A DNA stretch of 64,000 nt. Origin: a virus. Under the pieces are notes generated by a model. The model was not told the origin of the DNA and did not search any database. It worked only from the letters and a program-made list of their open reading frames with translations. Positions within the stretch are counted from its first letter, which is position 1, and each line of letters starts with the position of its first letter. The position numbers and the translations under genes are program-made. Where the stretch lies: positions 1 to 64,000 of the IMG/VR virus record IMGVR_UViG_3300032229_000533; one strand, written 5' to 3'. Positions 1 to 9,482 of the stretch are shown in pieces.

Positions 1-3000
1 GCCTGAGGCTCCGTCTATTCCTGACGTTCCACTTGAACCGTCTGTTCCTGAAGTTCCTGAAGAGCCGCTTGTTCCTGAAGAGCCGCTAGTACCTGAAGAA
101 CCATCTGTACCACTAGTACCTGATGTTCCAGAACTTCCAGAACTTCCCGCTGCGCCGTATACTACAACTTCAATTCCAAGTTTTGAGGAATTCGTAAATG
201 TTCCATTTCCGTTGCTGTACCCATTACACATGAAAGTGAATCCAGTAGCACCGTAAATTTCTATATTATAGATACTTGCATTTACATAATTGATAGGGTT
301 ATCACAATCATATATGCGGAATAAACCAAGAGGTACACTAAGTCCATTGTTAATTATTTTGACCCCATTTAAAGCGTTAGCCACTCCTAGTAATTGGTTG
401 GGAACTGTGTTTGTTTGGGAGCAATCCTCATATCCACCAAAAGAAACTGCGACTGTGTGAACATAATCAGTAGAAGTAAATTGATTAGGTGTTGTTATTG
501 AGCCGTGGTAATTCCAAGCGACTGTGTTAGAAACTATGTCTGATGAAGTGTATTGTAACCCGTTAATAGTTTGATTAAGTTGGGCATCCATAAAAGCAGA
601 ATAAACCACATATCCGCTTGTTCCTGAAGAACCGTCTGTCCCTGAAGTTCCGCTAGTCCCTGAAGAACCACTTGAACCTGAAGTTCCGCTAGTTCCTGAA
701 GAGCCACTTGTTCCTGAAGTGCCAGATGAACCACTTGTTCCATCTGTACCATCTATACCACTTATACCTGAAGTACCTGAAGAACCACTTGTTCCTGATG
801 AACCATCCGTGCCGCTAGTTCCACTTGAACCATCTGTACCACTTGTTCCTGAAGACCCTGAAGTACCTGAAGAACCACTTGTTCCTGATGAACCATCCGT
901 GCCGCTAGTTCCACTTGAACCATCCGTTCCTGAAGTTCCTGAAGTTCCTGATGCACCATCAATACCACTAGTTCCACTTGACCCATCTGTACCACTAGTT
1001 CCTGAAGTTCCTGATGAACCATCTGTACCACTAGTCCCTGATGTTCCTGAAGTTCCACTTGAGCCATCTGTACCACTAGTTCCTGATGTTCCTGACGCTC
1101 CGTCAATACCACTTGTCCCTGAAGAACCACTTGTCCCTGAACTACCATCTGTACCACTTGTTCCACTTGAACCTGAAGTTCCTGAAGAACCACTAGTACC
1201 CGATGAACCATCTGTACCACTTGTTCCACTTGAACCGTCAGTACCGCTAGTTCCGCTTGAACCATCTGTACCACTAGTCCCTGAACTACCATCCGTACCA
1301 CTTGTTCCTGAAGACCCTGAAGTTCCTGATGAACCATCTGTACCACTAGTCCCTGATGTCCCTGAAGTTCCGCTTGAACCATCTGTACCACTAGTCCCTG
1401 ATGTTCCTGATGTTCCTGACGCTCCGTCAATACCACTTGTCCCTGAAGAACCATCTGTTCCACTTGTTCCTGATGAACCTGAGGTTCCTGAAGAACCACT
1501 AGTTCCACTTGAACCGTCAGTACCGCTAGTTCCTGATGTTCCCGAAGAACCGTCAGTACCGCTAGTTCCTGATGTTCCCGAAGAACCGTCAGTACCGCTA
1601 GTTCCGCTTGAACCATCTGTACCACTAGTTCCTGATGAACCGTCAGTACCGCTAGTTCCGCTTGAACCATCTGTACCACTAGTTCCTGATGAACCATCTG
1701 TACCTGAAGTTCCTGAAGTTCCACTTGTCCCTGACGCACCATCTATTCCACTAGTTCCTGAAGAACCATCTGTTCCTGAAGTACCACTTGAACCACTAAC
1801 TCCTGAGGTTCCGCTTGAACCTGAAGTTCCGCTTGAACCTGAAGTTCCAGAAGAACCATTTACCCCACTTATACCGCTAGTTCCTGAAGTACCATCCGTT
1901 CCTGAGGTTCCACTTGTACCTGAAGAACCATCTGTTCCTGAGGTTCCACTTGTTCCTGATGAGCCATCTGTACCTGATGAGCCATCTGTACCTGATGTAC
2001 CTGAACTTCCATCTACACCACTAGTTCCACTTGAGCCGTCCGTTCCGCTAGTCCCTGAAGTTCCTGAGGCTCCATCTACACCACTTGTACCTGAAGAACC
2101 ATCTGTACCACTAGTTCCCGATGAACCGCTAACTCCTGAAGTCCCACTTGAACCATCGGTACCACTTGTTCCTGAACTACCATCGGTACCACTAGTTCCT
2201 GATGAACCATCGGTACCACTAGTTCCTGATGTGCCAGAAGCACCGTCTATACCACTAGTTCCTGAAGAACCTGAAGTTCCACTTGAACCATTTGTTCCAC
2301 TTGTTCCTGAAGTGCCAGATGAACCACTTGTTCCATCTGTACCATCTATACCACTTATACCTGAAGTTCCGCTTGAACCATCTGTTCCGCTAGTTCCTGA
2401 AGTTCCGCTTGAACCATCTGTTCCGCTAGTTCCTGAAGTTCCGCTTGAACCATCTGTTCCGCTAGTTCCTGAAGTTCCGCTTGAACCATCTATTCCGCTA
2501 GTTCCTGAAGTTCCTGAAGAACCATCCGTTCCACTAGTTCCTGAAGTTCCTGAAGCTCCATCAATTCCTGAAGTACCACTTGAACCATTTGTTCCTGAAG
2601 TACCACTTGAACCATCTGTTCCTGAAGTGCCTGATGAACCTGAACTACCATCAGTACCTGAAGTTCCTGAAGAACCATCCGTTCCACTAGTTCCTGAAGT
2701 TCCTGAAGCTCCATCAATTCCTGAAGTACCACTTGAACCATTTGTTCCACTAGTTCCTGATGAACCTGAAGTTCCTGATGAACCATCTGTACCGCTAGTT
2801 CCACTTGACCCATCTGTACCACTAGTTCCTGATGTACCATCTGTACCTGAAGTACCGCTTGAACCATCTGTTCCGCTAGTTCCTGAAGTTCCTGATGAAC
2901 CGTCTACACCACTAGTTCCTGAAGAACCGTCGGTACCTGAAGTACCACTAGTTCCTGAAGAACCGTCGGCACCTGAAGTACCACTAGTTCCTGAAGAACC

Positions 3001-4419
3001 ATCTGTACCACTAGTTCCTGAAGAACCATTGGTTCCACTTGAACCTGAAGTTCCGTCAACACCACTTAATCCTGAAGTACCACTAGTTCCATTTGTTCCT
3101 GATGAACCATTTGTACCACTAGTTCCTGATGAACCATCTGTTCCGCTTGTCCCTGATGAACCATCTGTTCCACTTGTACCATCTGTTCCGCTAGTTCCAT
3201 CTGTTCCGCTAGTTCCTGAAGTACCATTGGTTCCACTTGAACCTGAAGTTCCGTCAACGCCACTTAATCCTGAAGTTCCACTTGTTCCTGATGACCCATC
3301 AATTCCTGAAGTACCACTTGAACCATCCGTACCGCTAGTTCCTGAACTACCATCTGTACCACTAGTACCTGATGAACCATCTATTCCGCTAGTTCCTGAA
3401 GTTCCATTTGTACCACTAGTACCTGAACTACCATTTGTACCACTAGTACCTGAACTACCATTTGTACCTGAGGTTCCGTCAGTTCCTGAAGTACCATCAA
3501 CTCCACTTAATCCTGAAGTTCCGCTAGTTCCTGAAGTTCCTGATGAACCTGTTCCTCCTGTAAATGTAATTACTACGTTTCCACCTCCGTTATCAATAAC
3601 AGAAGCCCCCGAAAAAGTCATACCTGTAACGTTTGTTGCCGTTACACCTGACGTGGCATCATAAACTGTAAGAGGACTTCCACCTCCACCTGTTGTAAAT
3701 CCTGTAACATTAAAAGAAGAACCATCACTACTACTTAAAGTAAGCGTACCTGTCCCACTATTATATGTTCCACCTGTAACAGTACCATTAAATCCTGAGA
3801 TTGTAATGGTTCCACCTGTACTATTATATAAATCTAATTCTTGAGTTCCTGAGAAATATGTCCCACCCGTTATTTGAACGTCAGTACCATAAAATATTTG
3901 CCATCTAGCATTATTCCTTGTAACACCACCAATCCCTTCAATAGTTGAAGCTGTCCAAGCATTAATAAACGCAATACCTTCAGGTGTATCATCATAAACT
4001 TCATATCCTCCACCCAAATCAACGATTGAACCCACAAATTCTGCCGCATCCCATAACGCGGTAAATCCATTAATAGTGTATTGGTAAACTGTGTCATTCT
4101 CTTGAACGTGAACTTGCATACCAAGTCTTCTTCTACCTGAAGAAATACCATCATTATTTAAACTAAGTGTATTTGGAAAACTAAAAGGTACGTTATATAT
4201 AAAACTAATCGGAATTGAGTTTCCAGAATATAATACAGGTCCTCCATTTATTAATACATCATTTGGAATGGTCCAATCTAAATCAGACAGATTGAAAACT
4301 TCTTGATATCCACCAACAAGGTTAACGGAAAATACTGTTCCAAAATCTTGCTCTCTAAGGACTGAAGATGTTCCAGGTACTAAAATTGCCGATACAGGAT
4401 TTTTATATTGAAAACTCAT
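1..4419 (-). CDS. Giant collagen-like tail fibre protein (3' end beyond window)
   Basis: The minus frame is open from ATG 4417-4419 to the left edge, at least 1473 residues, with no stop seen. Residues 1-290 are a non-repetitive, Gly/Thr/Ser-rich head. About residues 290-1268 form an unbroken Gly-X-Y array, mostly GTS, GSS, GTD, GAS, GID. About 1268-1425 is a globular, beta-rich non-collagen domain, after which Gly-X-Y resumes to the edge. Gly-X-Y tracts in phage fibres form trimeric rods, so this is probably a long, thin receptor-binding fibre; that role is inferred. It is the last of a fibre cluster and starts 33 nt after the Pro/Thr-rich gene. Proline is nearly absent, so stability would depend on Thr/Ser/Asp, as in other bacterial collagen-like proteins. 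The opposite strand has a long open frame that is a codon artefact of the repeat. Confidence 0.85.
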   Translation of the reverse strand, partial: MSFQYKNPVSAILVPGTSSVLREQDFGTVFSVNLVGGYQEVFNLSDLDWTIPNDVLINGGPVLYSGNSIPISFIYNVPFSFPNTLSLNNDGISSGRRRLGMQVHVQENDTVYQYTINGFTALWDAAEFVGSIVDLGGGYEVYDDTPEGIAFINAWTASTIEGIGGVTRNNARWQIFYGTDVQITGGTYFSGTQELDLYNSTGGTITISGFNGTVTGGTYNSGTGTLTLSSSDGSSFNVTGFTTGGGGSPLTVYDATSGVTATNVTGMTFSGASVIDNGGGNVVITFTGGTGSSGTSGTSGTSGLSGVDGTSGTDGTSGTNGSSGTSGTNGSSGTSGTNGTSGTSGIDGSSGTSGTDGSSGTSGTDGSSGTSGIDGSSGTSGTSGLSGVDGTSGSSGTNGTSGTSGTDGTSGTDGTSGTDGSSGTSGTDGSSGTSGTNGSSGTNGTSGTSGLSGVDGTSGSSGTNGSSGTSGTDGSSGTSGTSGADGSSGTSGTSGTDGSSGTSGVDGSSGTSGTSGTDGSSGTSGTDGTSGTSGTDGSSGTSGTDGSSGTSGSSGTSGTNGSSGTSGIDGASGTSGTSGTDGSSGTSGTDGSSGSSGTSGTDGSSGTSGTNGSSGTSGIDGASGTSGTSGTDGSSGTSGTSGIDGSSGTSGTSGTDGSSGTSGTSGTDGSSGTSGTSGTDGSSGTSGISGIDGTDGTSGSSGTSGTSGTNGSSGTSGSSGTSGIDGASGTSGTSGTDGSSGTSGTDGSSGTSGTDGSSGTSGVSGSSGTSGTDGSSGTSGVDGASGTSGTSGTDGSSGTSGVDGSSGTSGTDGSSGTDGSSGTSGTSGTDGSSGTSGTSGTDGTSGTSGISGVNGSSGTSGSSGTSGSSGTSGVSGSSGTSGTDGSSGTSGIDGASGTSGTSGTSGTDGSSGTSGTDGSSGTSGTDGSSGTSGTDGSSGTSGTDGSSGTSGTSGTDGSSGTSGTSGTDGSSGTSGSSGTSGSSGTSGTDGSSGTSGIDGASGTSGTSGTSGTDGSSGTSGTSGTSGTDGSSGTSGSSGTSGTDGSSGTSGTDGSSGTSGTDGSSGTSGTDGSSGTSGSSGTSGSSGTSGTDGSSGTSGSSGTSGIDGASGTSGTSGTDGSSGTSGTSGTSGTDGSSGTSGTSGTDGSSGTSGIDGASGTSGTSGTDGSSGTSGTDGSSGTSGSSGTSGSSGTSGTDGSSGTSGTDGSSGTSGSSGTSGISGIDGTDGTSGSSGTSGTSGSSGTSGTSGSSGSSGTSGTSGTDGSSGTSGYVVYSAFMDAQLNQTINGLQYTSSDIVSNTVAWNYHGSITTPNQFTSTDYVHTVAVSFGGYEDCSQTNTVPNQLLGVANALNGVKIINNGLSVPLGLFRIYDCDNPINYVNASIYNIEIYGATGFTFMCNGYSNGNGTFTNSSKLGIEVVVYGAAGSSGSSGTSGTSGTDGSSGTSGSSGTSGSSGTSGTDGSSGTSGIDGASG
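615..3555 (-). repeat. Gly-X-Y coding repeat array
   Basis: About 325 consecutive 9-nt units encode Gly-X-Y. The middle and last residues come from a small set (T, S, D, L, I, V, A, F, N). Larger blocks are duplicated almost exactly: the stretch at 719-776 recurs at 2311-2366. Such an array is prone to slipped-strand and recombination length change. Confidence 0.9.
2364..2508 (-). repeat. 36-bp tandem repeat, four copies
   Basis: Within the collagen array a 36-nt unit (12 residues, four Gly-X-Y triplets) recurs four times head to tail. The first copies are identical by eye and the last has a single change. This is the signature of recent tandem duplication. Confidence 0.8.
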
Positions 4420-4452
4420 TTTTTATTTCTTTATTATTAAATATTTTATTTT

Positions 4453-6036
4453 TTATATTAAATTACCTCCTTGCCAATATAAATTACCACCGCTGTTAGT
4501 AATGTTCATACCAGAGGTTGGTTTACTTGTATAGACTTTATAAACACCCGCAGGAATGTTTGTGGAACCTGTATAATTTACGATTAAGTTAGAGTAACTT
4601 ACGTTAGCGGTTATACTTGTTCCTGGCGGGTTAGTGTTATTACCAAACTTGATTGTTTGATATTGTTGTCCGTTTGTCGCACCTGTTGGTACCATCCATG
4701 TGTACCAAGCAACTTCTGATGATGGAACTGTGGATGATGGGATAAACGCGGTTTGGAACGTATAAGCAACAACAGGATTTCCTTGTAAGTCAAAACCTCC
4801 TGAAGTAGTTGTAACACCAGTTGTGACAATAGCAGGCTCTGAAGTTCCCCATCCACTATAAGCAATGTATGCATTCATTTGTGAATTGAATGTTGCCTGT
4901 ACTGTTGATGGTGATGTTAAATTAAATCCTCTAAATACACTACCTTGAGACGCCATGTAGGTATTCAACGCACCTCTAATTGTTACATCATTTCTATCTA
5001 TAAATAGAAATGCTAATAATCCTGGAGGTGTAGATGTTGGAGTTATTGTTGGTGTTGGAGTTATTGTACTTGTTGGTGTTTGAGTAGGTGTTTGTGTTGG
5101 AGTTCCACTAGGTGTTTGACTAGGTGTTTGAGTTTGTGTCGGTGTTATTGAAGGTGTTGGAGTTATTGTACTTGTTGGACTTGAAGTTGGGGTTAATGTA
5201 GGTGTTTGGGTTGATGTTTGTGTTGGTGTTTGAGTAGGTGATAATGTAGGGGTTTGAGTTGATGTTTGTGTAGGGGTTTGAGTTGATGTTTGTGTAGGGG
5301 TTTGTGTAGGGGTTTGTGTAGGAGTTTGAGTTGGTGTTTGAGTTGGTGTTTGAGTTGGCGTAGTTGTATTAGACGGTGTTACCGTTTGAGTAGGTGTTTG
5401 TGTTGGTGTGGCACTATTAGACGGTGTTATTGTTTGAGTAGGCGTTTGTGTCTGAGTTGGGGTCTGAGTTGGGGTTTGCGTAGGTGTCTCACTTGGAGTT
5501 TGTGTAGGAGTTGGTGTTTGAGTTTGTGTTGGTGTTTGAGACGCACCAGGACTCATTGTCGGAGTCTGTGTTGGAGTTTGAGTAGGTGTTTGTGTTGGCG
5601 TTTGTGTTGGAGTCGCAGTATTTGTAGTTGTTGGCGTATTAGTCGTTGTTGGAGTTTGTGTTGGAGTTTGTGTTGGAGTTTGTGATGGTGAAGCTCCAGG
5701 AGTTGATGTATTAGTAGGTGTTACGGTATTAGTAGGTGTTACGGTATTAGTAGGTGTAACACTTGGCGTTACACTGGCAGGAGTTGGTGTCGGAGTTGGT
5801 GTCGGAGTTGGTGTACCACATTCAATAGTAACCAAAACACCCTCCAACATTGCATTTCTTGTTTGAGCAGAATAAATTAAAGTAGAATCCAAATAAACAT
5901 TAAATGGACCCAATGCATTTGAGTTAGAAGTTAATCTGACAATATATGTGGAACAACCAGTTACCGATATTTGCTGTTCAATTTCGTTGTTACAACCAAC
6001 AGCATTATTGGTAACCGTTATAGTGTATGTAGTCAT
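4453..6036 (-). CDS. Pro/Thr-repeat tail fibre or adhesin protein
   Basis: 527 residues. The N-terminal ~75 residues form a small beta-rich domain with four cysteines. Residues ~75-337 are an almost pure TPTQ/TPTP/TPTN array. The C-terminal ~190 residues are a globular, aromatic-rich domain that could be the tip. Pro/Thr arrays act as stiff, extended linkers in adhesins and cellulases, so this looks like a stalk carrying a terminal binding domain; I do not recognise the tip fold. The gene lies between a 102-residue gene and the collagen-like fibre on the same strand, with a TATTTATT motif before the ATG. The N-terminal domain resembles the start of the SprB-repeat protein in style (VTGCSTYIV), suggesting a common attachment mode; this is a guess. 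Confidence 0.7.
   Translation of the reverse strand: MTTYTITVTNNAVGCNNEIEQQISVTGCSTYIVRLTSNSNALGPFNVYLDSTLIYSAQTRNAMLEGVLVTIECGTPTPTPTPTPTPASVTPSVTPTNTVTPTNTVTPTNTSTPGASPSQTPTQTPTQTPTTTNTPTTTNTATPTQTPTQTPTQTPTQTPTMSPGASQTPTQTQTPTPTQTPSETPTQTPTQTPTQTQTPTQTITPSNSATPTQTPTQTVTPSNTTTPTQTPTQTPTQTPTQTPTQTPTQTSTQTPTQTSTQTPTLSPTQTPTQTSTQTPTLTPTSSPTSTITPTPSITPTQTQTPSQTPSGTPTQTPTQTPTSTITPTPTITPTSTPPGLLAFLFIDRNDVTIRGALNTYMASQGSVFRGFNLTSPSTVQATFNSQMNAYIAYSGWGTSEPAIVTTGVTTTSGGFDLQGNPVVAYTFQTAFIPSSTVPSSEVAWYTWMVPTGATNGQQYQTIKFGNNTNPPGTSITANVSYSNLIVNYTGSTNIPAGVYKVYTSKPTSGMNITNSGGNLYWQGGNLI
5025..5815 (-). repeat. TPTQ-type coding repeat array
   Basis: About 260 residues of Thr-Pro-Thr-Gln and related tetrads are encoded by near-identical 12-nt units. 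A similar Pro/Thr linker occurs twice in the neighbouring SprB-repeat gene, offering homology for recombination between the two fibres. Confidence 0.85.
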
Positions 6037-6050
6037 CCGCGATAATTTAT

Positions 6051-6060
6051 TAAATAAATA
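6051..6060 (-). promoter_or_regulatory. Candidate late promoter motif (coding strand TATTTATTTA)
   Basis: The motif lies 14-17 nt before the ATG of the Pro/Thr fibre gene. It belongs to a set of TATTTAT-type motifs that precede many virion genes in this window on the coding strand. Confidence 0.4.
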
Positions 6061-6112
6061 CCTTAAATGATTACTTTTATTTTAAAAATGGGAAAATTAA
6101 CCAACTAAATAA

Positions 6113-6421
6113 TTAAGTTACTTGCGTGATGTTAATATTAACGATACACGAAGCTAATTGAATGGTTATTTCAAACGCACAACCGTAAGTACATTCTAAG
6201 ATTTTAAATATTTGGCAACCGTTCGCATCAATTAATGTTAACATCACTTCAGGAGCTGTGTTAAATATTGATGGGATTGTTGAATTATAAGTTTGAACAG
6301 GCGGAACAGGTCCAGAGTTTATCGTTGCAAGTGTAGTCGCATTATTACCATAAATGTCAGAAAGTATGACTTGTATTGGGAATGTACCTCCCGATATTTC
6401 CGTTATTCTTATTTGTACCAT
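6113..6421 (-). CDS. Small virion-cluster protein, unknown
   Basis: 102 residues, beta-rich, with five cysteines towards the C-terminus (DANGCQIF, LECTYGCAF). The spacing and the phrase LIDANGC resemble the end of a SprB-type repeat, so it may be a single Ig-like domain that assembles on a neighbouring fibre. There is no signal peptide or membrane segment. It sits between the SprB-repeat fibre and the Pro/Thr fibre, 16 nt after the former, probably on the same message. Function is not recognised; an accessory fibre or chaperone role is only suggested by position. Confidence 0.6.
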   Translation of the reverse strand: MVQIRITEISGGTFPIQVILSDIYGNNATTLATINSGPVPPVQTYNSTIPSIFNTAPEVMLTLIDANGCQIFKILECTYGCAFEITIQLASCIVNINITQVT

Positions 6422-6437
6422 ATTAATTTTAATTTAT

Positions 6438-9400
6438 TTATAATGGACATTCTTCTTGACAAGCAATTGTACAAACATTATGTGGTGTGACGCCAGCAAT
6501 AATTGGTCCTGAATTATTTAGTGAGTTACCAATTATCAAAAACACAATTCCTGAACATCCTCCAGGATTTGGTGCATAGAATCTACCAGGTATTGGCGAA
6601 ATTGATGTTGGGAATCTAACATCAACACTACTTGAGGTTAATGTACAACCTGTTGCGAGACCAAATGTGTCATATCCACAAGTGTATTCATCCGCTAAAT
6701 AACCAACATAGGTTATTGGTGGTGCTGGTGTCCCTGTTGGTGTTGAGGTAACTGTAGGTGTAATAGTAGGGGTTGAGGTAACCGTAGGTGTTGTAGTTGT
6801 TGTTGGAGTGCTATTCGGAGTTTTAGTTGGAGTTGGTGTTGTTGTGTTAGTTGGTGTTTGAGTTTGAGTTGTTGTTGGTGTTGGAGTCGGAGTTCTAGTT
6901 AGAGTCGCGGTTGGACATGGGACTGTAGAACACGGCGGTAAAGAACTAAAGTTGTATATTCCTGCAATTACTCCATTTACTATTTCCATAACTTGTGAAG
7001 AGGTAACTCCGTATACCACATTTATAGTTGCAGTTAAAGGTACCGATGTTGTTTGTGTTAATGTTGTGTATAGTTGGGTTCCAACCGTAATACCATCCGT
7101 AACGTAATAGTAATATCCTCTACCCCCAAAAGGTGGAACTTTATTTTCCCAATAACATTTAACATTAGATATTGTATCATTTGCAAAATAATATTCTGAA
7201 CCACAAATAGTCGCACTAGTATATACCACAACTGTCCCAATTTGTCGTGTTGTTGGAGTTGGTGTTTTAGTCACTGTTGGTGTTATTGTTATTGTTGGTG
7301 TTATTGTTGGTGTTATTGTTGGTGTAGGTGTATTTGTTGGTAGGTCACAAGATAAACACATAATATCATAAACAATTGTTAGTTCAACAACAATTTCTTG
7401 ACCATTTAATGTGTCATTACCAGGTTCTGTATTAACAGTTATTTGATTATTTAGTGAATCAAAATTTACCCCACCAATACCAGGTACTGTCAATAATAAA
7501 TCTTTAACAGCGTCATAATAAAGGTTATCACTTGGTGCGGTAACCAAAGTTGTTCCTGTAAAGAAATTTTGGCTTGTAGTTAATCCCATAGGATTAACAG
7601 AAACTTTAACCCCAAACACTGCAGATATTAAATCACAACTAACTTTATCATTAGTTAAATCATCAAAACCTTCGTTTAACATTTGAAGTAACCCGTATTT
7701 AGTTTGTGTTTGAATATTAAATTGTTCGCCACCCATAACATACGTTTGATATGATACATAAAGCTCGTCACAATCAATAACTGTTTCTCTTTGTAAAACA
7801 CAACCAAGGCTATCAACAACAGTTAAACTATATGTTCCAGCGGTTAATCCTGTAACCTGAATTTGTTGTGGATTATTAGGTACATTAGTTGACCAATTAA
7901 ATGTATATGGTGGTGTACCTGTTGAAATTAGTGCGGTCAAAGCCCCGTCGGAACCGCTTCCACATGAAGTGTTATATAAACTGAATTCTAATGGTTCACT
8001 TTCTGCAACATAAACTTGTGTTGTTTGTGTACATCCTGTAGCATCAACCACTGTTATTGTATGTTGTCCTGAAGAAACGTTTGTAAATGTAACCGCGGAT
8101 AATGTTGTGTCTATTACATTTTGAACACCATCTAAAGAATAGTCATAAGGTGACGCTCCCCCTTCAGTTTTAGTAACTAATATTGACCCATTATTCTGAT
8201 TACATGTTGTCCCTGTTACTTCAGTAGATATTGTATATGTGTTAGTCGCAAACAAAGTTATTTCGTCCATATATGAACACCCTGAAGCGTCTTGTACTGC
8301 AACACTATATGTTCCACTTGATAGATTATTGAATACTTGAGTAGTTTGTGAATTTATAACATTGGTTGTATCACCATTAGGATAAATTAAAGTAAAAGTA
8401 TATGGTGATGTACCACCTGCAACCGAAACCGTAATAGAGCCACCATTACTTGAACATGTTGTTCCCTGACTTGAAATTGTAACTGACGCAATACCAAGAG
8501 GTGTTAACAATGAGGCGTTAACAAGTATGTTACAAAAAGCAGAATCAGTTACCAATATATTGTAATCACCAGCAGACAATCCAGATATTGACCAAGAAGT
8601 ACCATATTGAATTTGAACATCCCCTGTTGACGCCGAATAATAATAAGGTGCAGTTCCACCTGTTATTTGTAGTGTTAAAACACCGTCAGCAGAAAAACAA
8701 GTTGGCTGTATTGCAGTGAACGCGCCAAATCCAAGAACGTCAACATCATTTACAACTGCAGTTTCTGTTAATGTACAACCCAAACTATCAGTAACAACAA
8801 CCGAATAAGTTCCTGAAGTTAATCCTGTAATACTACTTGTAGTAAATCCATTATTCCAAAGATAAGTATAAGGAGCAACCCCTGTTTGTCCTGTTACTAT
8901 TATTTTACCTATTGGTGTACCACCACAACTTGAGTTTGGTACCACATATAATCCATAAGTAAATGGCTCACTATCTTCAACAATAAAATTTGCACTTTGT
9001 CCTGTACATCCTCCCAAATCTTGGGCAACCATATAATACGTTCCCGCGGTCAAACTACCAAAAACAATGGTTGAAGTATTTGTTGTTGCAGAGCTAACAA
9101 GTGTATTATCAGCAAAATATAAATAAAAACTGGTTGACGAATAATTTGAAGTAGATGTACCTGTAACTGAACCATTATCTAATTCACAAGTTGTACTTTG
9201 AACTGAAAGGATAGTAGTACAAACACCTGAGGAAACAGGTATATTAATGTAAAATTCTGCGTTAGTAGGTAATGTACTATCATTAACTCTAAGAGCATAT
9301 GTGTCAGCACTTAATGAAGTCCTAACTGATGGGTCTAATGTTACAACATCGGTACCTAAATTTGGACTTACCCATTCAACAGTATATGGAGGAGTTCCAC

Positions 9401-9482
9401 CTGTAAATAAAATAGAGATTGAGCCCGCATCTATGTTTGAACAATCACCCGTTACCGATATATTATAGTTAAATGCTGACAT
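6438..9482 (-). CDS. SprB-repeat tail fibre/adhesin
   Basis: 1014 residues. Residues ~1-560 contain about six or seven Ig-like repeats of the SprB type: each begins near a conserved Cys with GG(T)xPYxYxW and ends in (L)xAGTYxxxVxDxxGC. SprB repeats are typical of gliding and surface adhesins of Bacteroidota. Residues ~560-710 form another domain. A Pro/Thr linker follows (~715-747), then a beta domain, a second Pro/Thr linker (~855-922) and a C-terminal Cys-rich domain ending near CQEECPL. Located among fibre genes, it most likely forms a receptor-binding fibre. The ATG overlaps the stop of the upstream baseplate gene by one base (TAATG), so translation is probably coupled. The host-like repeats suggest capture from or mimicry of a Bacteroidota adhesin. 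Confidence 0.8.
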   Translation of the reverse strand: MSAFNYNISVTGDCSNIDAGSISILFTGGTPPYTVEWVSPNLGTDVVTLDPSVRTSLSADTYALRVNDSTLPTNAEFYINIPVSSGVCTTILSVQSTTCELDNGSVTGTSTSNYSSTSFYLYFADNTLVSSATTNTSTIVFGSLTAGTYYMVAQDLGGCTGQSANFIVEDSEPFTYGLYVVPNSSCGGTPIGKIIVTGQTGVAPYTYLWNNGFTTSSITGLTSGTYSVVVTDSLGCTLTETAVVNDVDVLGFGAFTAIQPTCFSADGVLTLQITGGTAPYYYSASTGDVQIQYGTSWSISGLSAGDYNILVTDSAFCNILVNASLLTPLGIASVTISSQGTTCSSNGGSITVSVAGGTSPYTFTLIYPNGDTTNVINSQTTQVFNNLSSGTYSVAVQDASGCSYMDEITLFATNTYTISTEVTGTTCNQNNGSILVTKTEGGASPYDYSLDGVQNVIDTTLSAVTFTNVSSGQHTITVVDATGCTQTTQVYVAESEPLEFSLYNTSCGSGSDGALTALISTGTPPYTFNWSTNVPNNPQQIQVTGLTAGTYSLTVVDSLGCVLQRETVIDCDELYVSYQTYVMGGEQFNIQTQTKYGLLQMLNEGFDDLTNDKVSCDLISAVFGVKVSVNPMGLTTSQNFFTGTTLVTAPSDNLYYDAVKDLLLTVPGIGGVNFDSLNNQITVNTEPGNDTLNGQEIVVELTIVYDIMCLSCDLPTNTPTPTITPTITPTITITPTVTKTPTPTTRQIGTVVVYTSATICGSEYYFANDTISNVKCYWENKVPPFGGRGYYYYVTDGITVGTQLYTTLTQTTSVPLTATINVVYGVTSSQVMEIVNGVIAGIYNFSSLPPCSTVPCPTATLTRTPTPTPTTTQTQTPTNTTTPTPTKTPNSTPTTTTTPTVTSTPTITPTVTSTPTGTPAPPITYVGYLADEYTCGYDTFGLATGCTLTSSSVDVRFPTSISPIPGRFYAPNPGGCSGIVFLIIGNSLNNSGPIIAGVTPHNVCTIACQEECPL
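6715..6918 (-). repeat. Pro/Thr linker repeat (second of two in this gene)
   Basis: The stretch encodes ~68 residues rich in TPT, TPTN and TVTSTPT units just before the C-terminal domain. A shorter linker of the same kind is encoded at 7240-7343. Confidence 0.75.

Noticed and set aside
762-3263. Several minus-strand frames rich in QELVVQM-type repeats
   Set aside because: They are out-of-frame readings of the collagen repeat with no non-repetitive domain or plausible start.
600-3560. CRISPR-like repeat array
   Set aside because: Units are 9 and 36 nt without constant spacers, and they keep a protein frame throughout.
719-3664. 981-codon plus-strand open frame of PEVPEEPSVPLVP repeats
   Set aside because: It is the antisense of the Gly-X-Y codons. 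The minus frame has a sensible head domain, ATG and context, and the whole fibre cluster is on the minus strand.
5290-5685. Cys/Arg/Trp-rich plus-strand frame (131 codons)
   Set aside because: It is the antisense shadow of the TPTQ array; its composition is what the 12-nt unit gives in another frame.
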